Assembly (NCBI GenBank): GCA_041494245.1
Contig: JBGQAK010000018.1
Location: 1 to 64,000, forward strand
From: RBG-13-68-16 sp041494245
GTDB taxonomy: Bacteria; Acidobacteriota; Thermoanaerobaculia; Thermoanaerobaculales; Thermoanaerobaculaceae
Reading direction: 5' to 3'
Length of the DNA stretch: 64,000 nt
The notes beneath the pieces were generated by a model that made no database searches, had not been told where the DNA came from, and saw only the letters and a program-made list of their open reading frames with translations. Shown piece after piece: positions 50,121-59,282 of this stretch; the first letter of the stretch is position 1; every line of letters begins with the position of its first letter. The translations under genes and the position numbers were made by a program.

Positions 50121-51617
50121 ATGGAGATCGTTGCCACCTTCATGCCGGCCGGCCGCCCGAAAGCGGCGGAGGAGCTGCGGCGCCCGCCCTCGGGTGCCAC
50201 CTCCATCGAGCTGCGTGCCGACCTCCTCGACCCCACAAGTGACCTCGCCCCGCTCGCGGCCGCCTCGCCCCTGCCTGTCGTGTTGACCCTGCGCTCCCGC
50301 GCGGAGGGCGGCGAGGGGCCCGACGACCTCTCCGAGCGGAAGCGTTTCTTCAAGAAGGCGGCCACGCTTCCGGCGGCGCTCTTCGACCTGGAGGCGGCGC
50401 GCGACCTGGACCTCATCGACACCGTGGTGCCCCGCGACCGGGTGATCCTCTCCGCCCACTTCACCGAGACCGTGCCCGCCGACCTCGAGGAGCGGGCAGC
50501 GGCGATGCTCGCAGCCGGGACCCGCTTCATCAAGCTCGTTCCCACCGCGCGCAACCTCGCGGACGTGGTGGCCGTGCTGCGCCTAGCCCAGGCGCTCAAC
50601 CGCGGGGGCCGCCAGGCGCGGCGCGCGATCGTCTTCGCAGCGGGCGAGGTAGGACGGGCCACGCGCCTACTTGGGCCGCTGTTCGGCGCGCCGATGGCCT
50701 ACGCGGCCTGGGACGCCGGACGGGCCGGCGCCCCGGGGCAGTACCTCCCCGAGGAGATGCTGGCGCTGATCGGGCACCTCTCCGGGCGGCCGAGGCGGCT
50801 GTTTGCGGTGCTCCGGAAGTCGGTCGGCGTATCGCTCTCGCCACGCATGCACGCCGCCGCCTACCGCGCCCTCGGCCTGCCCAACGCGTTCGTGCCGCTG
50901 GAGGTCGGCGAACCCGCCGAGCTGGATGCGCTCATCCGACCGCAGGGCGAGTCGTGCCTCGACGACCTGGGACTCCCGGTGGGCGGCTTCGCCGTGACGA
51001 TGCCGTGGAAGGCGGAAGCGGCGCGCCGTTGCACGGTGCTGGCGCCGCGGGCACAGCGGGCCGAGGCCGCCAACACGGTTCTGCCCCGGCCGGGGAAGGT
51101 CCTCGGGGACTGCACGGACATCGACGGCATCACGCGCGTGCTCGCCGAACAGGGCGTCGAGCTCGCAGGCACGCGGGCACTGGTGCTGGGCGCCGGCGGA
51201 GCGGCGCGCGCCGCGGTGGTCGCGCTCCAGCTCGCGGGCGCGCAGGTGGCGATCGCGGCGCGCAATGCCGCGCGTGCCCGGGAGGCGGCAGTCCGGCTGG
51301 GCGTGACCGCCGCCGAGGTCGGCGCCAGCGAGCGTTGCTCGGTCGTCGTCAACGCGACGCCCTGCGGCGCCGACGGGGCGCCGTCGCCGCTCCTCGAGGC
51401 GCTCCGGCTTCAGGCCGGGGGCGTGGTGGTCGACCTGCCGTACGGCGAGGCTCCCACTTTCCTCGAGCAGCTCGCCGGCCTCCGCGGGTGGCGCTACGCG
51501 GGGGGGCGCGAGGTGCTGCTCTTCCAGGGGGTCTCGCAGTTCGCGGCGATGACCGGGGTCGCGCCCCCGGTACGGGCGATGGCCTCCGCCGTCGGCCTGG
51601 AGGAGCCCCAGTCGTGA
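50121..51617 (+). CDS. Bifunctional 3-dehydroquinate dehydratase / shikimate dehydrogenase (AroD-AroE fusion)
   Basis: 498 residues. The N-terminal half (about 1-220) is type I dehydroquinase: substrate-binding IELRADLL, catalytic His113 (ILSAHF) and Schiff-base Lys138 (FIKLVPTA). The C-terminal half (about 225-498) is AroE: SVGVSLSP, AVTMPWKAE with Lys297, DCTDIDG and the NADP loop GAGGAARA. It performs shikimate-pathway steps 3 and 4, feeding chorismate to trpE. ATG lies 9 nt after the GGGGAGG that helix IV can sequester. Head of the aro-his-trp operon. Confidence 0.92.
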   Translation: MEIVATFMPAGRPKAAEELRRPPSGATSIELRADLLDPTSDLAPLAAASPLPVVLTLRSRAEGGEGPDDLSERKRFFKKAATLPAALFDLEAARDLDLIDTVVPRDRVILSAHFTETVPADLEERAAAMLAAGTRFIKLVPTARNLADVVAVLRLAQALNRGGRQARRAIVFAAGEVGRATRLLGPLFGAPMAYAAWDAGRAGAPGQYLPEEMLALIGHLSGRPRRLFAVLRKSVGVSLSPRMHAAAYRALGLPNAFVPLEVGEPAELDALIRPQGESCLDDLGLPVGGFAVTMPWKAEAARRCTVLAPRAQRAEAANTVLPRPGKVLGDCTDIDGITRVLAEQGVELAGTRALVLGAGGAARAAVVALQLAGAQVAIAARNAARAREAAVRLGVTAAEVGASERCSVVVNATPCGADGAPSPLLEALRLQAGGVVVDLPYGEAPTFLEQLAGLRGWRYAGGREVLLFQGVSQFAAMTGVAPPVRAMASAVGLEEPQS

Positions 51618-51922
51618 CGCCTCGCTCGTCGGTCCCGACGGGGGTGCTGACGCTCGCAGGGGAGGCGCTGCACCGCCAGCGCGAGGCCGAGGGGCGATGC
51701 ATCGAGCCGCTGGCGGGCTCGGCGGAGCTGGCGGCCCGACTCGGGCTGGCCCAGACGGTCCTGGATCTTGTGGAAACGGGGTACACCTTGCGCGAGAATG
51801 GGCTCCACCCGGTCGAAGACTGGCTTAAGGTGGCACCATACCTGATCGCCAACCGGGCGGCGTCTTTCCGCAGGGGCGACGAGTTCCGTACGCTTCGGCG
51901 TACGTTGGGAGGGCGACCATGA
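51614..51922 (+). CDS. Hypothetical protein in the aro-his-trp operon, 102 aa
   Basis: 102 residues, helical and charged, without signal peptide or membrane segment. The middle reads LGLAQTVLDLVETGYTLRE, then VEDWLKVAPYLIANRAASF. No family recognised. GTG overlaps the aroDE stop (GTGA), and its own stop overlaps the hisD ATG, so translation coupling argues that it is a real gene. Confidence 0.65.
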   Translation: MTPRSSVPTGVLTLAGEALHRQREAEGRCIEPLAGSAELAARLGLAQTVLDLVETGYTLRENGLHPVEDWLKVAPYLIANRAASFRRGDEFRTLRRTLGGRP

Positions 51923-53208
51923 AGATCTGGCGGAGCACGGAGGAGAAGGGCGAGAGGTACCTGGCGCGGCTCGAGGGGCGGATGGCGGAGATCTTCCCGC
52001 CGCAGCTCGAGGACAGGGTGCGTAAGGTCGTCGCTGCGGTGGCCGCGCGCGGCGACAAGGCCCTGGTGGCGTTCGTGCGGCGCCACGATCTCAAGGGCGT
52101 CCCGATGAAGGACCTGCGGTTGACCGGGCACGTCGGGTCCGGCGAGGAGGTCGGCGACGATTTCGTCAAGGCGGTGGAGCTGGCGCTCGCCAACCTGAGG
52201 GCGTTCCACGAGCCGCAGATGCCCAAGGGCTACACGATCGAGCAGGACGGCGGCGACCTCGGGATCCGGGTGCGGCCCATCGAGTCGGTGGGCGTGTACG
52301 TGCCGGGGGGCGCAGCGGTCTACCTTTCCTCGCTCCTGATGGCCGTGGTGCCGGCGCGCATCGCCGGTGTTCCACGCATTGCGGTCGCGACCCCCCCGCG
52401 CGCCTTCCTCTCCTCGCCGCAGCTGCGCTACCTCCTTGACCGTCTCGACCTCCACGAGATCTACCTGATGGGCGGCGCCCACGCCATCGCCGCACTGGCG
52501 CACGGCACCGATTCGGTGACGCCTGTGGACAAGATCGTGGGACCGGGGGGGCGCTGGGTGGCCGCTGCAAAACGCGCGGTCTACGGCACGGTGGGCATCG
52601 ACGGCGTCTTTGGGCCCTCGGAGGTGGTGATCGTCGCGGACGCCCATGCCGAGCCGGAGATCGTGGCGGCCGACCTGCTCGCCCAGGCCGAGCACGACCC
52701 GGACGCACTCGCCGTGCTCGTGACGCCTTCGAAGGCGCTGGCCGAGAAGGTGGACCGCCGGATCGCCGCCGGGGTGAAGAAGCTGCCCAGGGGCGCGGCG
52801 GCCCGCCAGGCACTGAAGAGCTGGGGCGGCATCCTGCTGGTGCCGGACCTGGCCGCCGCGGCCGAGGTGGTCAATCGCATCGCCCCCGAGCACGTGGAGC
52901 TCCTCGTGCACGAGCCGCTGCGCCTGCTGGAGGGGATCGAGCGGGCGGGGATGGTGTACCTGGGCCCATGGTCGCCCACGGTGCTCGGGGACTACGTCGT
53001 GGGCACCAACCACGTGTTGCCCACCGCCGGTGCGGCGCGTTTCGCCTCGCCGCTCGGGGTGTGGGACTTCGTGACCCGGACTGCGGTCGTGCGGGTGGTG
53101 CCGCACCGCTTCGGGGTCCTCGCGCGAGCCGCGGCCACGCTGGCGACCCAGGAGAAGCTGCCCCTGCACGCGGAGTCTCTGACGGCCGGGAGCCGGGGGA
53201 AGCTTTGA
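51919..53208 (+). CDS. hisD: Histidinol dehydrogenase
   Basis: 429 residues, usual length. VGVYVPGGAAVYLSSLLM, DKIVGPGGRWVAAAKRAV, GVFGPSEVVIVAD and the zinc/catalytic regions AQAEHDPDA and RIAPEHVEL are all present. It catalyses the last two oxidations to histidine. No other his gene is in the window; its place inside the aro-trp operon is unusual. ATG overlaps the preceding orf stop. Confidence 0.93.
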   Translation: MKIWRSTEEKGERYLARLEGRMAEIFPPQLEDRVRKVVAAVAARGDKALVAFVRRHDLKGVPMKDLRLTGHVGSGEEVGDDFVKAVELALANLRAFHEPQMPKGYTIEQDGGDLGIRVRPIESVGVYVPGGAAVYLSSLLMAVVPARIAGVPRIAVATPPRAFLSSPQLRYLLDRLDLHEIYLMGGAHAIAALAHGTDSVTPVDKIVGPGGRWVAAAKRAVYGTVGIDGVFGPSEVVIVADAHAEPEIVAADLLAQAEHDPDALAVLVTPSKALAEKVDRRIAAGVKKLPRGAAARQALKSWGGILLVPDLAAAAEVVNRIAPEHVELLVHEPLRLLEGIERAGMVYLGPWSPTVLGDYVVGTNHVLPTAGAARFASPLGVWDFVTRTAVVRVVPHRFGVLARAAATLATQEKLPLHAESLTAGSRGKL

Positions 53209-53492
53209 GCGGGAACGTCGGCGGGTGCCGCAGGGCGGCGGCCGCGGCCAAATCATTGAGAGTAGATCTCAATGAAACGCCGCGCAGCGCCGGGCCTGTC
53301 TTCGCCAAGCGCGTGTTCGAACTGCTCGCCGAGGCGGAGGGGAACGGCTACCCGGACATGGATGGCCAGGGCGCCAGGGAAGCGGCAGCCTCGCTCTCCT
53401 GGTGGGAAGCCGCGGACACCCTGGTGGCCAACGGCGTCAACCCCGCCGACGTCAACCGGGAGCTGGCGCGGCGCGCGCGGGGGCGCCGGTGA
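53205..53492 (+). CDS. Hypothetical protein in the aro-his-trp operon, 95 aa
   Basis: 95 residues, Ala/Arg-rich and soluble, with a segment VFAKRVFELLAEAEGNGYPD and then LSWWEAADTLVANGVNPADV. No family recognised. The only start is TTG at 53205, overlapping the hisD stop (TTGA). Its stop overlaps the trpE GTG, which makes it a likely real, coupled gene. Confidence 0.6.
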   Translation: MSGNVGGCRRAAAAAKSLRVDLNETPRSAGPVFAKRVFELLAEAEGNGYPDMDGQGAREAAASLSWWEAADTLVANGVNPADVNRELARRARGRR

Positions 53493-54967
53493 TCCGCCCG
53501 TCGCGCGACCAGTTCTCCGCGCTGGCGGCCAACCACCGCCTGGTGCCGGTGGTGCGTGAGCTGACCGCCGACACCGTGACGCCCACCGGAATGCTGCTGC
53601 GCCTCTCTCGCGCAGGCCGCCACCCGTTCCTGCTGGAGAGCGTGGAGGGGGGCGAGCGCGTGGCGCGCTGGTCGTTCGCCGGGTGCGACCCGTCGCGGGT
53701 GGTTGCGCTGCGCGACGGCCGTGCCAGCGTCAACGGCGGTGAGGTGGACGTCGCGCCCCTTGAGGTTCTCCGCGGTACCCTGACTGGGCACGACCGGGCG
53801 CACCTCGAGGACCTCCCCCCGTTCGCCGGCGGGGCGGTGGGCTGGCTCGGCTACGACGCCGTGCGGCTGATCGAGAAGCTCCCGGCGCACCTGCCGGACC
53901 CGCTCGAGCTGCCCGACGCCTGGTTCGCGGTCTACCCCACGATCGCGGCCCTCGACCGCGTGCGCCAGCGGCTGCTCCTGATCGCCACGGTGAGCGTGGA
54001 GCGCGGCGCCGACGCGGCGTACGCCGGGGCGCTCGCCGAGCTGGACCGGCTGGAGGGCGTGCTCGCGGCGCCCCTCGACGAGGCGAGGCCCGCGGCCCTG
54101 CCCTCGGTGGACGCCTCGGCCCAGCCCGATCCGTCATGGGCGGTCGCCCCGGACGACGAGCGCTTCCTGGCCGCGGTGGCACGGGCCCGCGAGGAGATCT
54201 GTGCGGGGGAGTGCTTCCAGATCGTGCTCTCGCGCCGCTGGTCTCGGCCGGTCTCCGCCTCGCCGATCACGGTGTACCGCGCGCTGCGCCTGGCCAACCC
54301 GTCGCCGTACATGTTCTACCTGGACGCGGGCGAGGCGCAGATCCTGGGCTCCTCGCCGGAGACGCTGGCGCGGCTGCGCGGCAGCCAGGCCACCACCTGC
54401 CCGATCGCGGGGACACGCCGCCGCGGGCACGGCGCGGCCGAGGACGCGCGGCTCGCGACCGAGCTGTCCGGCGACGAGAAGGAGCGCGCCGAGCACCTGA
54501 TGCTGGTCGACCTTGGGCGCAACGACATCGGCAAGGTCTCGCGGGCGGGCACCGTCAAGGTGGTGCGCTTCATGGAGGTGGAGCGCTACTCGCAGGTGAT
54601 GCACCTGACCAGCGAGGTCGTGGGCGAGCTGGAGCCGGGGCGCGACGCCCTGGACGTGCTGATGGCGTGCTTCCCTGCCGGGACGCTCACCGGCGCCCCC
54701 AAGGTGCGCGCCATGGAGTTCATCGAGCAGCTCGAGGTGCTGCGCCGCGGGGTCTACGGCGGCGCGGTCGGGTACTTCGACTTCGGCGGCGACATGGACG
54801 CCTGCATCGCGATCCGGACCGCGGTCGCGGCCCGGGGCGCGGTCCACGTGCAGGCCGGCGCCGGCGTGGTGTTCGACTCGCTCCCGGAGAGCGAGCTGGC
54901 GGAGTGCAGCAGCAAGGCGCGCGCCCTCTGTCTGGCCGCGCGGCTCGCGGAGGGGATGAAGCCGTGA
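53489..54967 (+). CDS. trpE: Anthranilate synthase component I
   Basis: 492 residues. The chorismate-binding domain has GECFQIVLSRRW, PSPYMFYLD, ILGSSPETLARL, IAGTRRRG, DLGRNDIGKVS and CFPAGTLTGAPKVRAME. It converts chorismate plus ammonia (from TrpG) to anthranilate and is normally Trp-inhibited. The N-terminal region lacks a clearly readable LLES feedback motif apart from FLLESVEGG, which fits it (LLES present). GTG overlaps the previous stop. Confidence 0.94.
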   Translation: MIRPSRDQFSALAANHRLVPVVRELTADTVTPTGMLLRLSRAGRHPFLLESVEGGERVARWSFAGCDPSRVVALRDGRASVNGGEVDVAPLEVLRGTLTGHDRAHLEDLPPFAGGAVGWLGYDAVRLIEKLPAHLPDPLELPDAWFAVYPTIAALDRVRQRLLLIATVSVERGADAAYAGALAELDRLEGVLAAPLDEARPAALPSVDASAQPDPSWAVAPDDERFLAAVARAREEICAGECFQIVLSRRWSRPVSASPITVYRALRLANPSPYMFYLDAGEAQILGSSPETLARLRGSQATTCPIAGTRRRGHGAAEDARLATELSGDEKERAEHLMLVDLGRNDIGKVSRAGTVKVVRFMEVERYSQVMHLTSEVVGELEPGRDALDVLMACFPAGTLTGAPKVRAMEFIEQLEVLRRGVYGGAVGYFDFGGDMDACIAIRTAVAARGAVHVQAGAGVVFDSLPESELAECSSKARALCLAARLAEGMKP

Positions 54968-55557
54968 TCGTGCTCGTGGACAACTACGACTCCTTCACCT
55001 ACAACCTCGTGCAGTACCTGCGCGAGCTGGCCTCGGACCGGCAGGTTCGGGTGGTGCGCAACGACGCCGCCACCGTGGCCGAGATCCTCGGCCTTGCGCC
55101 GCGCGCCCTCGTGCTCTCCCCCGGACCGGGCGTGCCGGAGGCGGCCGGGATTTGCGTGGAGCTGATCAGGGCCGCAGGTGTCGTGCCGCTGCTCGGCGTG
55201 TGCCTCGGACACCAGGCGATCGCGGTCGCGTACGGCGGGCGCGTCGTGCGGGCCCCCGAGCCCCGCCACGGCAAAACCTCTGAGGTGCACCACGGAGGCC
55301 GCAAGCTGTTCGAGGGGATCCAGGACCCCTTCCCGGCGACGCGCTACCACTCGCTGGTGGCGCACCGCGAGTCGCTGCCGCACGAGCTGGAGGTCACGGC
55401 GTGGACGAGCGAAGGTCTCGTGATGGGCCTGGAGCACCGGACGCGCCCGCACTTCGGCGTGCAGTTCCACCCGGAGGCGTACCTCACCCACGGCGGCAAG
55501 CACCTGCTGGCCAACTTTCTGCACCTCGCGGGGCTGGGCGCGGGAGTTGCTGCGTGA
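54964..55557 (+). CDS. trpG: Anthranilate synthase component II (glutamine amidotransferase)
   Basis: 197 residues. Class I amidotransferase triad: Cys in LLGVCLGHQAIA, and His-Glu in GVQFHPEAYLT. The N-terminal IVLVDNYDSFTYNLVQYL is typical. It supplies ammonia to TrpE and may also serve p-aminobenzoate synthesis. GTG overlaps the trpE stop (GTGA). Confidence 0.95.
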   Translation: MIVLVDNYDSFTYNLVQYLRELASDRQVRVVRNDAATVAEILGLAPRALVLSPGPGVPEAAGICVELIRAAGVVPLLGVCLGHQAIAVAYGGRVVRAPEPRHGKTSEVHHGGRKLFEGIQDPFPATRYHSLVAHRESLPHELEVTAWTSEGLVMGLEHRTRPHFGVQFHPEAYLTHGGKHLLANFLHLAGLGAGVAA

Positions 55558-55588
55558 TCGGCGAGAGACAGGGCACAGGGGACGAGCG

Positions 55589-56614
55589 ATGATCCGCGAG
55601 GTCCTGGAGAGGCTGCTGGCTGGCGAGGCCCTTCCCGCCGCGACCACCGAGGAGTGCTTCAGCGCGCTGATGGCCGGCGAATGGTCGGAGCCGGAGCAGG
55701 CCGCGTTCCTGGTGGCGCTGCGAGCCAAGGGGGAGACGCCCGGCGAGGTGGCGGCGGCGGCGCGCGTGCTGCGCTCCTTCGCGGTCCCGGTGGTCAGCAC
55801 CCGGACGCCGCTGGTCGACACCTGCGGGACCGGGGGGGACGGCGCCCACACGCTCAACATCTCCACCGGCGCCGCTCTGGTGGCCGCCGCGTGCGGGGTG
55901 GGAGTGGCCAAGCACGGCAATCGCTCGGTTTCCTCGAGGTGCGGCTCGGCCGACGTCCTCGAGGCACTCGGCGTGCCGCTGGAGCTGGAGCCGGAGCAGC
56001 TCGGGGCGCTGCTGGATGCCGAGGGGTTCGCATTCCTTTTTGCGCCCCGACTCCACCCCGCCATGCGGGCCGTGATGCCGGTGCGGCGCGCCTTGGGTGT
56101 GCGCACCGTGTTCAACCTCCTGGGGCCGCTGGCCAACCCCGCGGGGGTGAAGCGCCAGGTGGTGGGGGTTTACAACGCGGGCGTGATGCCGCTGGTCGCG
56201 GGGGCCCTCGCGGAGCTGGGGGCCGAGCACGCCTGGGTCGTGCACAGCGAGGACGGCCTCGACGAGCTCTCGGTGAGCGCGCCGACGCGGGTGATCGAAG
56301 TGCGGGACGGACGGATCGCGGGCGAGCTGAAGGTGGACCCCGGGGCGCTCGGCATTCCGCGCGCCTCGCGTTCCGACCTCGCCGGGGGCGATGCCGCCGA
56401 GAACGCCCGCCGGTTGCGCGCGATCCTGACGGGGGAGGAGCGCTCAGGGGCCGCGGACGCGGTGGCCCTGGGCGCGGCGGCCGCCCTGGTGGTGGCCGGC
56501 GTCGAGAGGGCGCTGCCTGCGGCGCTCGAGAGGTGCCGCGCGTGCATGGCCGCGGGCGCGCCGGCGGCTACGCTCGCCGCGGTCGTGCGCAAGGCGAAGG
56601 AGCTCGCCGGGTGA
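55589..56614 (+). CDS. trpD: Anthranilate phosphoribosyltransferase
   Basis: 341 residues. The PRPP loop DTCGTGGDGAHTLNIST, KHGNRSVSS and GVRTVFNLLGPLANPA are intact. It adds phosphoribose to anthranilate. ATG at 55589 is preferred; the frame opens 14 codons earlier inside trpG. The 31-bp gap to trpG is one of the two spacers within the trp genes. Confidence 0.95.
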   Translation: MIREVLERLLAGEALPAATTEECFSALMAGEWSEPEQAAFLVALRAKGETPGEVAAAARVLRSFAVPVVSTRTPLVDTCGTGGDGAHTLNISTGAALVAAACGVGVAKHGNRSVSSRCGSADVLEALGVPLELEPEQLGALLDAEGFAFLFAPRLHPAMRAVMPVRRALGVRTVFNLLGPLANPAGVKRQVVGVYNAGVMPLVAGALAELGAEHAWVVHSEDGLDELSVSAPTRVIEVRDGRIAGELKVDPGALGIPRASRSDLAGGDAAENARRLRAILTGEERSGAADAVALGAAAALVVAGVERALPAALERCRACMAAGAPAATLAAVVRKAKELAG

Positions 56615-57402
56615 GCGAGGTGCCCGACATCCTGGTACGGATCACCGAGGCGGTGCGCGCGCGTCTCGCCGGCAGCGCGCCCGCACGGGACCTCGAGGCG
56701 CGGGCCCGGGAGGCGAGTCGGCGAGGCGGCCGGCGCAGCCTGCGGGCGGCGCTCGAGGCGCCAGGGGTGCGGGTGATTGCCGAATGCAAGCACCGCTCGC
56801 CCTCCAGGGGGTGGCTGCGCAAGGAGTTCGAGCCGGTGGCGCTGGCACGGGCGTACGAGGCGGGCGGCGCCGCCGCGATCTCCGTCGTCACCGAGCCCGA
56901 GTTCTTCGCCGGGCAGGCGGACTGGGTCGCGGAGGTCCGGGATCAGGTCGCGCTGCCGGTGATGCAGAAGGACTTCCTGCTCACGCCGCGGCAGCTCTTC
57001 GAGGCGCTGCTCCTGGGTGCCGACGCGGTGCTCCTGATCGCGCGCATCCTCCCCGGGCCCGTGCTCTCCGAGCTGCTGACACTGGCGGGGGAGCTGGGGC
57101 TGGAGGCGCTCGTCGAGGTCCACGACGGGGAGGACCTGGAGCGGGCGCTCGCAACGCCCGCGCCCCTGGTCGGCATCAACGCCCGCGACCTGCGCACCTT
57201 CAGGGTGGACCTGGAGGCGGCGGTCGAGCTGGCCTCGCGCGTGCCGCACGACCGGGCCGTGGTGCTGGAGAGCGGCATCGGCGGGCCGGCGGAGCTCGCT
57301 GCGCTGGCGAGGCGGGGCATCCGCCGCTTCCTCATCGGCGAGCATCTGGTCCGTTCGCCGGATCCCCGCGCGGCCCTGACGGAGCTCGTGTCGTGCGCGT
57401 GA
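56611..57402 (+). CDS. trpC: Indole-3-glycerol phosphate synthase
   Basis: 263 residues, TIM barrel. AECKHRSPSRGWLR, YEAGGAAAISVVTEPEFF, MQKDFLLTPRQLFEA, GINARDLRTF and ESGIGGPAELAAL cover the active-site strands. GTG overlaps the trpD stop. TrpC and TrpF are separate proteins here. Confidence 0.95.
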   Translation: MSEVPDILVRITEAVRARLAGSAPARDLEARAREASRRGGRRSLRAALEAPGVRVIAECKHRSPSRGWLRKEFEPVALARAYEAGGAAAISVVTEPEFFAGQADWVAEVRDQVALPVMQKDFLLTPRQLFEALLLGADAVLLIARILPGPVLSELLTLAGELGLEALVEVHDGEDLERALATPAPLVGINARDLRTFRVDLEAAVELASRVPHDRAVVLESGIGGPAELAALARRGIRRFLIGEHLVRSPDPRAALTELVSCA

Positions 57403-58025
57403 GCGTCAAGATCTGCGGGATCACCGACCCGGGCGACGCCCGCGCCGCCGTCCAGGTGGGCGCGGACTTCCTCGGCTTCGTCTTCTACCCGGCGTCGCGC
57501 CGGCACGTGGGCGAGGCGGCGGTGAGCTGGATCCGGCGCGTCTCGGGGGCTCCCACGGTGGGCGTCTTCCTCGATCAGGACCCCGAGTTCATCCGCCGGG
57601 TGCGCAAAGCGGCCCGCCTGTCGTTCATCCAGCTGCACGGCGGCGAGAGCCCGGAGCTGTGCGCGAAGCTGGGCGGGAGGGAGAAGGTCATCAAGGCGAT
57701 CCCGGTGGGCGGACGGATGGACTGGGGCCTGATGAGAGCATACGGCCAGGTGGCGCGGGTTCTGTTCGACACCGCGTCCCCGACGGGGGGCGGAACCGGG
57801 CGGCCGTTCGACTGGCGGGTGCTGGCCAGCGCCCCGGCTGATCTGGGGTTCTGGCTGGCCGGCGGGCTGCGGGCGACCAACGTGGCGCGGGCGCTCGTGC
57901 AGGCGAACCCGGCCGGCGTGGACGTCGCCAGCGGTGTCGAGGATGCTCTCGGCCGCAAGGATCCGGATAAGATGCGTAGGTTCGTGGAGGCCGTGCGAGC
58001 CGTGGACGGTTCGAAGATCGTGTAG
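57399..58025 (+). CDS. trpF: Phosphoribosylanthranilate isomerase
   Basis: 208 residues. The catalytic Cys lies in VKICGITDPGDA, the catalytic Asp in FDTASPTGGGTG, and IQLHGGESPE and LAGGLRATNV follow the family. GTG at 57399 overlaps the trpC stop (GTGA); an in-frame GTG at 57393 is the alternative. Confidence 0.94.
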   Translation: MSVKICGITDPGDARAAVQVGADFLGFVFYPASRRHVGEAAVSWIRRVSGAPTVGVFLDQDPEFIRRVRKAARLSFIQLHGGESPELCAKLGGREKVIKAIPVGGRMDWGLMRAYGQVARVLFDTASPTGGGTGRPFDWRVLASAPADLGFWLAGGLRATNVARALVQANPAGVDVASGVEDALGRKDPDKMRRFVEAVRAVDGSKIV

Positions 58026-58068
58026 GGGCGGGCCTTGTGCCCGCCCGCGGGGGGAGGAGGTCCTCCCC
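58026..58068. repeat. Two adjacent perfect stem-loops between trpF and trpB
   Basis: First stem GGGCGGGC (58026-58033) with GCCCGCCC (58039-58046), loop of 5. Second stem GGGGAGGA (58051-58058) with TCCTCCCC (58061-58068). They fill most of the 63-bp spacer in an otherwise overlapping operon. Neither is followed by a T-run. They may be a REP-like intergenic repeat, an RNA-processing or stability element, or a partial terminator separating trpBA. Confidence 0.5.
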
Positions 58069-58088
58069 ACCACACACGTAGGAGGAAC

Positions 58089-59282
58089 ATGAGGCCGTTG
58101 CCGGATAGCAAGGGGTACTTCGGACCGTACGGGGGGCGCTTCGTGCCCGAGACGCTGATGGCGCCCCTCGAGGAGCTCACCAGGGCCTGGCAGGAGGCGC
58201 AGCGGGACCGGGTGTTCCGCCGGGAGCTGGCCGATCTGCTCGCCACGTACTGCGGCCGCCCCACGCCGATCTCTTTCGCGGCCCGTCTCACCAAGCACCT
58301 CGCGGGCGCCTCGATCTACCTCAAGCGCGAGGACCTCTGCCACACCGGCGCGCACAAGATCAACAACGCCGTGGGCCAGTGCCTGCTCGCCCGCCGCATG
58401 GGCAAGGCGCGGGTGATCGCGGAGACCGGCGCCGGCCAGCACGGCGTCGCGGTGGCCACGGCCGCCGCGCTGCTCGGCCTGCGCTGCCGGGTGTACATGG
58501 GCACAAAGGACGAGCGCCGTCAGTCCCTCAACGTCTACCGGATGAAGCTGCTGGGGGCCGAGGTGGTGGGCGTGGATGCCGGCTCCAAGACGCTCAAGGA
58601 CGCCATCAACGAGTCGCTGCGCGACTGGGTGACCAACGTTTCCAACACCAGCTACGTCCTGGGCTCGGTGCTCGGCCCGCACCCGTACCCGGCGATGGTG
58701 CGCGACTTCCAGTCCGTGATCGGCAGCGAGGCGCTGCTGCAGATCCGCAAGCAGCACCGCTCGCTTCCCAAGATGGTCGTCGCCTGCGTGGGCGGCGGGT
58801 CGAACGCGGCCGGGATCTTTACCGCGTTCGTGCCGTACCGGCAGGTCGACCTCGTGGGCGTGGAGGCGGGCGGCAAGGGCACGCGGCTCGGGGAGCACGC
58901 GGCGCGCTTCGGCGGCGGCTCCCCCGGCGTGCTTCACGGGACGCGCACCTACATCCTGCAGGACCAGCACGGCCTGGTCGCGGACACCCACTCGGTCTCG
59001 GCCGGCCTCGACTACCCGGCGGTGGGGCCCGAGCACGCCTGGTGGCACGACGCCCGCCGCGTGTCGTACGTGCGGGTCAGCGACGACGAGGCGCTCGACG
59101 CCTTCCACCTGCTCTCCGAGTTGGAGGGTATCGTGCCGGCCCTCGAGACCGCCCACGCCCTTGCTTACGTCGGCCACGTCGCGCCCCGCATGGGCCGCGG
59201 GCAGGCGATCCTGGTGAACCTCTCCGGGCGGGGCGACAAGGACGTCACCGAGGTTGCGCGCCTCGAGGGGGTGAACCTATGA
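58089..59282 (+). CDS. trpB: Tryptophan synthase beta subunit
   Basis: 397 residues. The PLP lysine lies in KREDLCHTGAHKINNAVGQ, the phosphate loop in GGGSNAAGIF, with GRPTPISFAARL and TETGAGQHG-like AETGAGQHGVA. It condenses indole with serine. The ATG follows AGGAGGAAC. The stop overlaps trpA ATG. Confidence 0.96.
   Translation: MRPLPDSKGYFGPYGGRFVPETLMAPLEELTRAWQEAQRDRVFRRELADLLATYCGRPTPISFAARLTKHLAGASIYLKREDLCHTGAHKINNAVGQCLLARRMGKARVIAETGAGQHGVAVATAAALLGLRCRVYMGTKDERRQSLNVYRMKLLGAEVVGVDAGSKTLKDAINESLRDWVTNVSNTSYVLGSVLGPHPYPAMVRDFQSVIGSEALLQIRKQHRSLPKMVVACVGGGSNAAGIFTAFVPYRQVDLVGVEAGGKGTRLGEHAARFGGGSPGVLHGTRTYILQDQHGLVADTHSVSAGLDYPAVGPEHAWWHDARRVSYVRVSDDEALDAFHLLSELEGIVPALETAHALAYVGHVAPRMGRGQAILVNLSGRGDKDVTEVARLEGVNL

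Noticed and set aside
56943..59177. 744-codon open frame antisense to trpC-trpF-trpB
   Set aside because: It spans three intact trp genes on the opposite strand and shows no family sequence. It is a codon-bias shadow.
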